Source: Planctomycetota bacterium (GTDB lineage: Bacteria > Planctomycetota > UBA1135 > GCA-002748355). Taken from it: 64,000 bases of DNA. The position numbers and the translations under genes are program-made. Each line of letters starts with the position of its first letter. The stretch's first letter is position 1. Under the pieces are notes generated by a model, which was not told where the DNA came from, searched no databases, and saw nothing but the letters and a program-made list of their open reading frames with translations. Where the stretch lies: contig JALUUL010000046.1 of assembly GCA_027021385.1 (NCBI GenBank), positions 1 through 64,000 on the forward strand. Reading direction: 5' to 3'. Positions 9,536-17,577 of this stretch are shown one piece after another.

Positions 9536-12500
9536 GCCGGTCCCTCCACCGCATAGACCGGCCGGATCGCCTGGTTCGGACAGAAGGCCGCGCAGACCCC
9601 GCAGGCGACGCAGAGGTCGTCGTCGATCCGGATGCCGTCCTCCTCGAGGACGAAGGCGGGACAACCGAAGAGTTCGAGGCAGGACCGGCAGTTTCCGCAT
9701 TGCCCGCAGATCATGCAGCGGGAAGCCTCGCGGCGCGCCTCGTCCTCCGTGTAGACCGCACGGATCTCGTCGAAGTCCCTCACGCGGAATTCCGGGGCGC
9801 GCAGCGCGACCTCGATCCGGCTCTCGAGGGCCGCCCGCCGCGCGTTCCCGCGGACCCCGGCCGGGGGAAGCTCGGCCCCTTGAGGCGGCGGGACGGGCGC
9901 GGCGGGGGCCTCTTCGCCGCGCAGACGCCGGTCGACCCTGAAGGCGGCGCGCTGCCCCTCGGCGATCGCCTCGACGACGCTCCCCCTCGCCTCGACATGG
10001 ACCCCCTGCACCGCCCCGGGGGTGAAGGAGGGGGAAACGCGCCGCTCCGCACGGCCCTCCCCCCCGCAACCCTCTCCCTCGCCCGTCTGCCCGAGCGCCA
10101 GGAGCACGAGACCCGCCGGCAGGACCCGCTCGCTCCCCGCGACCGGTTCGAAGTCCGCCGGATCGAAAGGTCCGCTCTCCTTCCGCCTCGCGTCCGCGAC
10201 GCGAAGCCCCCCCTCCTCGAGGCGGACCGCGAGGGTCCTCGTGAGGATCTCGACGCCTTCGGCGAGGGCCTCGGCGATCTCCTCGCGGATGGCCGGCATC
10301 TCGGTCTCGTCCTCGAGACAGAGGATGCGCACCTCGGGGGCGCCGAGCCTGAGCGCGACGCGCGAGGCATCGATCGCCGCGTTCCCCCCGCCGATCACGC
10401 AGACCGGGACCTCGAGCGACCCGCCTCCCTCCTTCCTCTCCCGAAGGAAACCCAGGGCGTCGCGGACCTCGGGACCCTCTCCGGGGAGATCGAGGCGCCG
10501 AGGCGCTCCCCCCCCGAGCGCGAGGAGGACCGCCTCGTGCTCCGCCGCGAGTTCCCCGATCGAAAGGTCGGCCCCGAGCCGGCGCCCTCCGTGGAAGCGG
10601 ACCCCGAGGGCGAAGATCCCCTCGAGATCCCGATCGAGAGCCTCGGAGGGGAGACGGTATCGGGGAATGCCGTAACGCAGGAGCCCGCCGGCATGCTCTT
10701 CCGCGTCGAAGAGGTCGACGGCGTACCCCCGCAGCGCGAGGTCGTGGGCCGCCGCGAGCCCTGCGGGTCCGGCCCCGACGACGGCGACACGGAGCCCGTT
10801 GGCCTCCGCGGGCCGGGGCCCCGCCTCCCGAAAGCCTTCCCGCGCCGCCCGATCCACGACGAATCGCTTCAGGTCGTTGGACGCGACCGCGCCGTCCTTA
10901 CCGGCACGCACGCAGGCCTCCTCGCAGGGCCTGTGGCAGACCCGGCAGATCGACTCCGGCAACGGAAGGCGTTCGCGGATGAGTTCGTAGGCCCTCGCAA
11001 AGTCTCCTCCGGCGATGTGCGCGGAGTATCCCTGGATGCAGAGGCGGATCGGGCAGGCCGTGGCGCAGGGCGCGAGCTGCGGCAGGGGGCCGCCCTTGTC
11101 CTCCTCGACGGCCCGGGCCGTCGTGATCGCGCGTTCGAAGGGTCGATGCACCCCCTGCCCGCAGCGCAGGTTATCCCCCTCGCGGCCGCAATGCCCGCAG
11201 AGCCCGAGGTCCACGCGGTAGGTGATCGGGCGCTCGCCCCGCCCGCCCTCGACCGCGACGCCGCCCTCCGCGAGGGGATGCTCGTCCTCGATCCCGTGCC
11301 TCCTCGTGAACACGATGCAGGGTCGCTCGCAGATCACGACGCTCAGCCCCTTCCTCCGGCCCGCCTCGCGGATCGCCGCGATCGTCCGCGGAAGATCCTC
11401 GGGGTCGACCTTCGCGACCTGCTTCGCGCCGAGGGCCCGGCAGAGGGCCTCGAGATCGACCCTCTGCGCGAGCCGCCCCCGTTCGATCCTGGCCGAGGCG
11501 CTCTCCTGGAAACCCGTCATCGCCGTGACCTGGTTGTCCATGATCACCGCGACCAGGTCCGCATCCTCCTTGATCGCATCCAGGAGGGCGGGCATCCCCG
11601 AATGGAGGAAGGTGCCGTCCCCCATGAAGGCCACGGTCTTGGCCCCCGTCCGGCGCGCGACCGCCGCGGCCATCGGGAAACTCGAACCCATCGCGAGCAG
11701 GGCGTCGGCCGACTCCAGGGGCGGCCCGTAACCGAGCGTGTAGCAGCCGATGTCGTTGAAGAAGAGCATCTCGTCCCCGAGGGCCGCCCGGGCGGCGAAG
11801 AAGGTCGTGCGATGCGGGCAGGAGGCGCAGAGCACGGGAGGCCTCGGGGGGACGTCCTCTTCCAGGTTCTCCGGCTGCGGCTCCTCCTCGAGACCCAGGA
11901 AGGAGCTCACCACCCGCCGGATCCCCGCCTCCTCGTATTCGAAGCGGTCCTCGAAGTCCCCGCTGCGCTTTCCCCGGATCTCGATCGAGAGTCCATGGCG
12001 ATGGGCGAGGACATGCAACGCGTCCTCGAGGAAGGGGAGGAGTTCCTCGACGACGAGGAGCCTCTCGACTCCGGCGAGGGCCTCGAGCAGCCACTTCTCG
12101 GGCAGCGGGTGCACACCCCCGAGGACGAGCAGACGATGCTCCTCGAAGGCCTCCCCTTCCTCGAAGAGGGCGCGGCAGACGGCCGCGGGGACTCCCGCGG
12201 CGACGATCGCGCGGCTCCCCCTTCCCCGCACCGAGAAGAACCCCGACCGCTCGAGAAGGCCCGCCGCGGCCTCGAGCCGGGATTCGATCTCGACGCGCAT
12301 GCGGCGCGCGTTTCCGGGGATCGGCACGAGGGCTTTCGGATCCCTGCGGAACCCCCCCTTCCGGACATCCGCGCGCGCCCCGAGACGCACGAGTTCCCGG
12401 CTGTGGCAGACCCGGGTCGTCGGGCGCAGGATGACGGGCAGGCGGCTCTCCTCCGACAACTCGAAGGCGAAGCGCGTCATCTCGAGCGCCTCCTGCGGGG

Positions 12501-12960
12501 TCCCCGGATCCAGCATCGGGATGTGGAGCATCGGGGCGATCTGACGCTGGTCCTGCTCGTTCGGGCTCGTCAGGCAGGAAGGATCTCCGGCGCTGACGAT
12601 GACGAGCCCCCCCCGCACCCCGACATAGGGAATCGTGACGAGGGGATCCCCGGCCGCCATCAGGCCGAGGTGTTTCATGGCCACCAGCGCCCGCGTTCCG
12701 GCCAGGGAGGCCCCGAAGGCCGACTCGAGCGCGATCTTCTCGTTCACCGAGTACTGGAACTCGAGTTCCGCGCGCGAGGCGAGGGCCGCGAAGCCCTCGC
12801 TGATCTCGGTGGACGGCGTCCCGGGATAGCCGCAGGCGAAGCCCACCCCCGCCTCGAGCGCCCCGCGCACGACGGCCTCGTTCCCCAGGAGGAAGGCCTC
12901 CTCCCCCTCCCGGCCCTCGAGCATCGATTCGAGGGGATCGCGCGGCGGACGGGAAGCCAT
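9532..12960 (-). CDS. iorA: IorA-type 2-oxoacid:ferredoxin oxidoreductase with inserted GltD/NfnL-like flavoprotein module
   Basis: The protein is 1142 aa, far longer than ordinary IorA (about 600 aa). Residues 20-200 form the pyrimidine-binding domain (GYPGTPSTE). Residues 375-560 form the TPP domain with CASCPHRTTFF and GDGTFLHSG...MDN. Residues 588-683 carry GltD-type cysteines (C588, C591, C600, C632, C636, C641, C672, C675, C679, C683). Residues 724-960 hold a Rossmann site, VVGAGPAGLAAAHDL, and a second nucleotide site, VIGGGNAAIDASR. The standard IorA two-cluster ferredoxin returns only at the end (CMICGQCGNC from C1082, then C1117, C1120, C1123, C1127). The flavoprotein unit is thus inserted between the TPP domain and the ferredoxin. 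Known role: aryl-2-oxoacid to aryl-acetyl-CoA. Inference: the insert lets electrons pass to NAD(P). A GGGAGG ribosome site precedes the ATG. Confidence 0.88.
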   Translation of the reverse strand: MASRPPRDPLESMLEGREGEEAFLLGNEAVVRGALEAGVGFACGYPGTPSTEISEGFAALASRAELEFQYSVNEKIALESAFGASLAGTRALVAMKHLGLMAAGDPLVTIPYVGVRGGLVIVSAGDPSCLTSPNEQDQRQIAPMLHIPMLDPGTPQEALEMTRFAFELSEESRLPVILRPTTRVCHSRELVRLGARADVRKGGFRRDPKALVPIPGNARRMRVEIESRLEAAAGLLERSGFFSVRGRGSRAIVAAGVPAAVCRALFEEGEAFEEHRLLVLGGVHPLPEKWLLEALAGVERLLVVEELLPFLEDALHVLAHRHGLSIEIRGKRSGDFEDRFEYEEAGIRRVVSSFLGLEEEPQPENLEEDVPPRPPVLCASCPHRTTFFAARAALGDEMLFFNDIGCYTLGYGPPLESADALLAMGSSFPMAAAVARRTGAKTVAFMGDGTFLHSGMPALLDAIKEDADLVAVIMDNQVTAMTGFQESASARIERGRLAQRVDLEALCRALGAKQVAKVDPEDLPRTIAAIREAGRRKGLSVVICERPCIVFTRRHGIEDEHPLAEGGVAVEGGRGERPITYRVDLGLCGHCGREGDNLRCGQGVHRPFERAITTARAVEEDKGGPLPQLAPCATACPIRLCIQGYSAHIAGGDFARAYELIRERLPLPESICRVCHRPCEEACVRAGKDGAVASNDLKRFVVDRAAREGFREAGPRPAEANGLRVAVVGAGPAGLAAAHDLALRGYAVDLFDAEEHAGGLLRYGIPRYRLPSEALDRDLEGIFALGVRFHGGRRLGADLSIGELAAEHEAVLLALGGGAPRRLDLPGEGPEVRDALGFLRERKEGGGSLEVPVCVIGGGNAAIDASRVALRLGAPEVRILCLEDETEMPAIREEIAEALAEGVEILTRTLAVRLEEGGLRVADARRKESGPFDPADFEPVAGSERVLPAGLVLLALGQTGEGEGCGGEGRAERRVSPSFTPGAVQGVHVEARGSVVEAIAEGQRAAFRVDRRLRGEEAPAAPVPPPQGAELPPAGVRGNARRAALESRIEVALRAPEFRVRDFDEIRAVYTEDEARREASRCMICGQCGNCRSCLELFGCPAFVLEEDGIRIDDDLCVACGVCAAFCPNQAIRPVYAVEGPA

Positions 12961-12961
12961 C

Positions 12962-13048
12962 TCAGCCCCGCCCTCCCTCGGGAGCCGGAATCGGCGCCGG
13001 TCCTTCGACGATCGGGATCTCGACGGGGGGTTCGCGCGAAGGATTCAC
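12962..13048 (-). CDS. Possible 28-aa leader peptide upstream of iorA
   Basis: A GTG-initiated frame, VNPSREPPVEIPIVEGPAPI then PAPEGGRG, ends with TGA one base before the iorA ATG. An AGGA lies about 7 nt upstream of the GTG. The peptide is Pro- and Glu-rich and matches no family I recognise. Its position would make it translationally coupled to iorA, like the other junctions of this operon, but a 28-codon frame in GC-rich DNA can easily occur by chance. Confidence 0.25.
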   Translation of the reverse strand: MNPSREPPVEIPIVEGPAPIPAPEGGRG

Positions 13049-13179
13049 ACGAGGATCCTAGGAAGGGGGTTTCGAGACTGTCCATCCCCCCCGATCCCTG
13101 CGACGATGCGCCGCGTCGCCGCCCTTCGGGGGACCGGGAACCATCGAAATCCGGGAACGGGAAGCAATCGGTTTCCTCC

Positions 13180-15198
13180 TCAGGGTAGCCGGCGGACCAT
13201 CAGGATCGTGCGGTCGTCGCGGGGGGGATTCCCCCCGGTAAAATCCTCCAGGGTCGCGATCAAGGCCGCGCGGATCTCGGCCAGAGGCTTGGAGCGGGCC
13301 GCCTGGACGACCGCGATCGCCCGATCGACTCCGAAATCCCCTCCCTCGGGGGAGCGCGCCTCGAGGACCCCGTCCGAGAGGGCGACGACGAGATCGCCCG
13401 GCTCGAGATCGAAGCGCCGGCCCTCGGGGAGTTCGAGTTCGGGAACGATCCCGAGCGGCATCGTGTCGGCGGGGATCCGCTCGGGCTCCTCCTCCCTCGT
13501 GAAGCGAAGGATCGGGGCCTGTCCGGCGCTGAAACTGACGAATCGGCCCTTCTCGGGGTCGAGCATGCCGACCCAGGCCGTGATGAACCGCCCCCCGGGA
13601 AGGTCCTGGTGCAACTGGGCGTTCAGGTGGAGCAGGACGTCCCTGGGATGCGCGCCGAGGCGCACCGCCATGCGCAGCATCGAACGGAGCTGCGTGACCG
13701 ACAAGGCCGGACCGATCCCATGCCCGGTCGCGTCCGCCATGACCAGCATGACCCGGTCGAAGTCCCGGCTCTCCTCGATCCGGAACCCCCCCTCGGCCAG
13801 GGCGCTCAGACCGATGACGTCATAGGTGTCGCCTCCCGTCTCCTCGGCCTCGCGCGTCCAGGCCGTGATCTCGTAGCCGGGGATCTCGGGCAACTTCCGG
13901 GGAAGCGTCGCGCTCTGGATGAGGCGCGCGAGGCGGAGGTCGCCCTCGAGCCGCAACAGGGAGCCGATCGACGCACGCAGGCGCTCCTGCGCTTCCGAGA
14001 GCTGCACGAGTTCGGTCATGCAGGCGTCGATCTCGGGGGGTTCCTCGAGAAGCCCGCGGCTGATCCGATCGCTCTCCGCCACCAGGGCCTCGATCGGCCG
14101 GGTGAAACGTCGCGCCAGGAGGCGGGCCTCCCAGGCCGCGAAGATCAGGACCGCGAGCGTCACCCAGAGGACCGACCACCAAAGGTCCCGGAGGCCCTCG
14201 GAGACGTCCGCGAGGGGCAGGGCGACCGCGATGCGGAGCACGCGCTCCTTCGAGAGGGGAAAGGGCCGGATCTCGGAATACCATTCCTCGCCCCCGGTCT
14301 CGAAGAAGACCGCGGCCTCGAAACCGCTCTCCACGCGACGGTGCGCGCGAAGGGCGTCGGTCAGGATCGGGATCTCGAGATCGGCGGGGGTCTTCAGCAG
14401 GGCGTCCCGGCGCGCCTCGGGTCCTTTGAAGCGTTGGTCGCAGGGAAGACCGAGGATCCGGAAACCGCCGTCCATCAACAGGACGGCCCCGCGCTTGCCG
14501 ACCGTGAGCCTCGTCGTGTAGTCGCACAGATCGTCCAGGAGCACGTCGAAGGCGATCACCCCGGACTTCCCCGACGGGAAACGCAGCGGCAAGGAAGCGG
14601 TCATCCCCGCCTGCTTCGTCGTGAAGAAGAGGTAGGGCTTCGTCCAGAAGATCGAATCCCCGCCCGGCCCCCCCGAGCCGCGGCGGGTCCGGACTCCGCG
14701 GAACCAAGGCCGGCGCCGGGCGTCGTAATCGAGGTCCTCCGCCAGGGGGGCGGGGACCTCCTCCCCCTCCTTCCAGCGCCGGATCCACGCCTTCCCCGGA
14801 CTTCCCTCCGGATCGGTCCGCCGGAGCAGCCAGCCTTCCCCCGTCTCCAGCAGCATCGACTCCTTCCCGTCCTCGTCCGCGAGGAGAACGGAGGAGACCT
14901 GGGGCAGCGCCTTCAGGATCGGGGCGAGGAAGACCGGGAGACTCTCGGCCCGCCTCGGGTCCAGGCTCCCCTGGACGGCGTAGGTCCGGGCGACCGCGAG
15001 GGCCTTCTCGACCGGCGAGAAGAAGGCGCGCAGGCGTTCCGCGGTCTCTCCGACATGTCGCCCGGCGAGGGTGCGGCTCATCCGGTCGACCCCTCGACCG
15101 GTGTAGTAGAACGTCGCCGCGAGGATCGACCCGCCCAGCACGAAGATGAGCAGCAGGAACATGCCGAGGAGGCGTGTGCGGATCGAGATGCAGCGCAT
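13180..15198 (-). CDS. Membrane-bound dCache-HAMP-SpoIIE serine phosphatase
   Basis: The protein is 672 aa. The start at 15198 (MRCISIRTRLLGMFLLLIFV) is chosen because it opens directly into the first membrane helix (11-31); the longer frame upstream is arginine-rich shadow. Residues 35-335 form a periplasmic dCache-like sensor with the YDARRRPWFRG signature. TM2 spans 337-356. A HAMP linker follows (RRFTRPIEALVAESDRISRG). Residues 415-672 are a PP2C/SpoIIE domain with GGDTYDV, MADATGHGIGPALS, SAGQAPIL, LSDGVLEA and a terminal DDRTILMVRR, covering the metal-binding aspartates. Such proteins sense a small ligand and dephosphorylate an anti-anti-sigma factor in partner-switching or biofilm control. 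No STAS or HPK partner is adjacent. The gene is monocistronic, divergent from the M60 gene. Confidence 0.88.
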   Translation of the reverse strand: MRCISIRTRLLGMFLLLIFVLGGSILAATFYYTGRGVDRMSRTLAGRHVGETAERLRAFFSPVEKALAVARTYAVQGSLDPRRAESLPVFLAPILKALPQVSSVLLADEDGKESMLLETGEGWLLRRTDPEGSPGKAWIRRWKEGEEVPAPLAEDLDYDARRRPWFRGVRTRRGSGGPGGDSIFWTKPYLFFTTKQAGMTASLPLRFPSGKSGVIAFDVLLDDLCDYTTRLTVGKRGAVLLMDGGFRILGLPCDQRFKGPEARRDALLKTPADLEIPILTDALRAHRRVESGFEAAVFFETGGEEWYSEIRPFPLSKERVLRIAVALPLADVSEGLRDLWWSVLWVTLAVLIFAAWEARLLARRFTRPIEALVAESDRISRGLLEEPPEIDACMTELVQLSEAQERLRASIGSLLRLEGDLRLARLIQSATLPRKLPEIPGYEITAWTREAEETGGDTYDVIGLSALAEGGFRIEESRDFDRVMLVMADATGHGIGPALSVTQLRSMLRMAVRLGAHPRDVLLHLNAQLHQDLPGGRFITAWVGMLDPEKGRFVSFSAGQAPILRFTREEEPERIPADTMPLGIVPELELPEGRRFDLEPGDLVVALSDGVLEARSPEGGDFGVDRAIAVVQAARSKPLAEIRAALIATLEDFTGGNPPRDDRTILMVRRLP

Positions 15199-15362
15199 GC
15201 GGTTTGGATGATGCAGAGCCCCCGCGGTCATTTCCAAACCCCTTCTTCCCCGGGATCCCGGCGCCGCCCCTACGGCCATCCTTATGTCCCGGCCGTCGAG
15301 GGGGGATCGCTTTCCCGGCCTCCCCTCCCGACAATGCCGCCTTTCCCCGAACGAAGGTCCCG

Positions 15363-17546
15363 ATGCCCGGAATCCCCCTCCTCCTCTCCTTGGTCCTTTT
15401 TCCGCAGGTCCCGAAGGAGGACCCGCCGCCCCTCCCGGGAACGGGCCTGCGGGGCGTGTTCCTTCCCGGTGTTCCGGGGGAGATCCTCCCCCTCGGCCCG
15501 CGCAGCCTCTCCGTCCTCGTCGACAGGGTCGGGAACGGGCCGCGACGCCCGGCGGCCGCGGCGGCCTTCTTCGGAAAGGGGAGGGTGCTCGCGCTGGGGC
15601 ACGCGGCCTTCGGCGACGGCCCGCGCTCGAAGCTCGACGGCGGGCGCTTCTTCCGGCAGGCCCTGCGGTGGCTGGCGGGGGGGAAGACCCGCCCCCGCGT
15701 CCTCGTCGCGAAGCGCGCGGGTCTGGGGCGCGCCCTCGCGGAGGCCGCCGGGGCGGGGCTCCCGTTCGAACGCGCGGACCGGCTCGAAGAGGCCGACATC
15801 GCCTTTCTCGGGGACTCGCTCGGAGCCTCGAAGCCCGAGGATCTGCGCGCCTTCGTCCGCGGAGGCGGCGGGCTCGCCCTGCACGCCGTCGGGTGGGGCT
15901 GGCGCCAGCTCCATCCGGGCCGGGACCCCGCGAAGGCATGGCCGCTCCACCGTTTCCTCTCGAGCGTCGGCCTGCTCGTCGGATCATCTCCCCTGCGCTG
16001 CCCGAAGGAGGGCTTCCGGCCCGCGCCGAACCCGGGCAGCCGGAACCTCCCGAAGCTGTTCGACGATCTCTCCAGCCTGGCCTCCCTCCCCTCCCTCGGA
16101 GGCGAGAGGGTCGCGTCCGCCCTCGAGGCTCTCCACGCCCTCCACGGCTTCCTCCGCGAACTCCCCCTCGAGGGTCCGGTGCTGTCCCCCCGCCTCCGGA
16201 CCCTTCGGGAGCTGGCGGGCGCCCTGCCTCCCCTCCTCCGCCGGGCGCGTCCCCGCGCGCCCGCGAGGAACGCCGCCCTCCTCGCCGCCGCCCTCCTCGA
16301 CCGCGACCCGCGCTGGCGCGAGGCCCGTCCGGGGGCGGACCTCCCGATGCCCCCCGCCGACTTCCCCGGCCCCCTGCTCGGCGAGGGGCCGGCCCCGGTC
16401 GAGGCCCGTCTTCTCGAGATCCGGGTAAGGGCCCCCGGATGGATCGCGACCGGGCTCTACGTCCCGCCGGGCCGCGCGGTCCGAATCGAGACCCTCGAGC
16501 CCGAGTCGCGCGGCTTCCGGCTCCAGATCGGCTGCCACACCGACCGCCTCTGGCACAAGAAGGCCTGGAGACGGTTCCCGGACATCGTCCTTCGCGCCCC
16601 GTTGAAGGCCGACCAGGTCACGGCCTCCCGTTACGGCGGCCTGCTCTATCTCCTCCCGCCGCGCGGGCGGAAACCGCCGTACGAGATCCGTCTCCGGGTC
16701 ACCGGCGCGGTCCGAGCGGCCCGCTACGTGGCGGGCGCGACGAGCCCCTCCGGGTGGAGGGCGCTCCTGGAGAAGACCCGCGCGCCCTGGGGGGAAATCG
16801 AGGGCCGCCGCACGATCTTCACGATGCCGGTCGCGGAGCTCCGCCGCCTCGCGGACCCGGAGGCCTTCTGCTCGTTCTGGGACCGCGTCGTCGACCTCTA
16901 CGAGGAACTCGACCCCCAGCCCCCGCGCCCCCGGAAGCAACGGCTCGTCTTCGACCGGCAGATCTCCGCGGGAGCCCTGCATTCGGGCTACCCGATCATG
17001 GGGCACCTGGACACTCCCAAACGGCTCGTCGACGCCTCCCGCTACGCGAAGGGCAAGGCCTCGTTCTGGGGGCCGCTGCACGAGATCGGCCACAACTACC
17101 AGCAGCGCGCCTGGACCTTCCAGGGAACCGGCGAGGTCACGAACAATCTCTTCGTGCTCTACGCCCAGGATCGCCTGCTCGGGGTCCCTCTCCGCACGAA
17201 CCTCGAGGCCCGCGGCCTGCTCGCGAAGGCGAGGGCCCACCTCGGGGCGGGGGCGCCCTTCGCGACCTGGAAGCGCAGTCCCTTCCTCGCCCTCGCGAGC
17301 TACGCCCTGATCCTCGACGCCCACGGCTGGGAGGTCCTGAAGAAGACCTTCGCCTCCTACCGCGCGAGCCCCCTTCCACGGCGGGCCTCGGACGCCGCGC
17401 GCCGCACGGCCTGGGTCGAACGCCTCTCCCGCGCCTGCGGCCGGGACCTCCGCCCCTGGTTCCGTCGCTGGAAGTTCCCCTTCGACGAAGCCGCTCTCCG
17501 CGCCCTCGACTCCCTTCCCCCCTGCAAGGACTTCCTGGCGCCCTGA
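15363..17546 (+). CDS. Secreted M60-type (enhancin/TCAF-like) metallopeptidase
   Basis: The protein is 727 aa with a short signal peptide (MPGIPLLLSLVLFPQ). The gluzincin motif HEIGH lies at 573-577, with the third zinc ligand Glu591 in GTGEVTNN, matching the HExxH-x(8,28)-E pattern of peptidase M60. Just upstream is FDRQISAGALHSGYPIMGH, a typical M60 region. Residues 20-230 look like the class-I-glutamine-amidotransferase-like N-terminal domain seen in TCAF-type proteins (FGKGRVLALGHAAFGDG, then RAFVRGGGGLALH). M60 enzymes cleave glycoproteins or mucins, usually outside the cell. The start was chosen at the signal peptide; the frame is open further upstream without protein-like sequence. The gene is divergent from the phosphatase and convergent with the sigma operon, 31 bp away. 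Confidence 0.82.
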   Translation: MPGIPLLLSLVLFPQVPKEDPPPLPGTGLRGVFLPGVPGEILPLGPRSLSVLVDRVGNGPRRPAAAAAFFGKGRVLALGHAAFGDGPRSKLDGGRFFRQALRWLAGGKTRPRVLVAKRAGLGRALAEAAGAGLPFERADRLEEADIAFLGDSLGASKPEDLRAFVRGGGGLALHAVGWGWRQLHPGRDPAKAWPLHRFLSSVGLLVGSSPLRCPKEGFRPAPNPGSRNLPKLFDDLSSLASLPSLGGERVASALEALHALHGFLRELPLEGPVLSPRLRTLRELAGALPPLLRRARPRAPARNAALLAAALLDRDPRWREARPGADLPMPPADFPGPLLGEGPAPVEARLLEIRVRAPGWIATGLYVPPGRAVRIETLEPESRGFRLQIGCHTDRLWHKKAWRRFPDIVLRAPLKADQVTASRYGGLLYLLPPRGRKPPYEIRLRVTGAVRAARYVAGATSPSGWRALLEKTRAPWGEIEGRRTIFTMPVAELRRLADPEAFCSFWDRVVDLYEELDPQPPRPRKQRLVFDRQISAGALHSGYPIMGHLDTPKRLVDASRYAKGKASFWGPLHEIGHNYQQRAWTFQGTGEVTNNLFVLYAQDRLLGVPLRTNLEARGLLAKARAHLGAGAPFATWKRSPFLALASYALILDAHGWEVLKKTFASYRASPLPRRASDAARRTAWVERLSRACGRDLRPWFRRWKFPFDEAALRALDSLPPCKDFLAP

Positions 17547-17577
17547 ACCCCGGACGGAGAACGGGCGCCCGAAGACC

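Noticed and set aside
9700..13188. Very long plus-strand open frame of about 1160 codons opposite iorA
   Set aside because: It mirrors iorA in GC-rich DNA, is dominated by Arg, Gly, Asp and Pro, and shows no family motif. The minus strand carries clear IorA, GltD and ferredoxin signatures.
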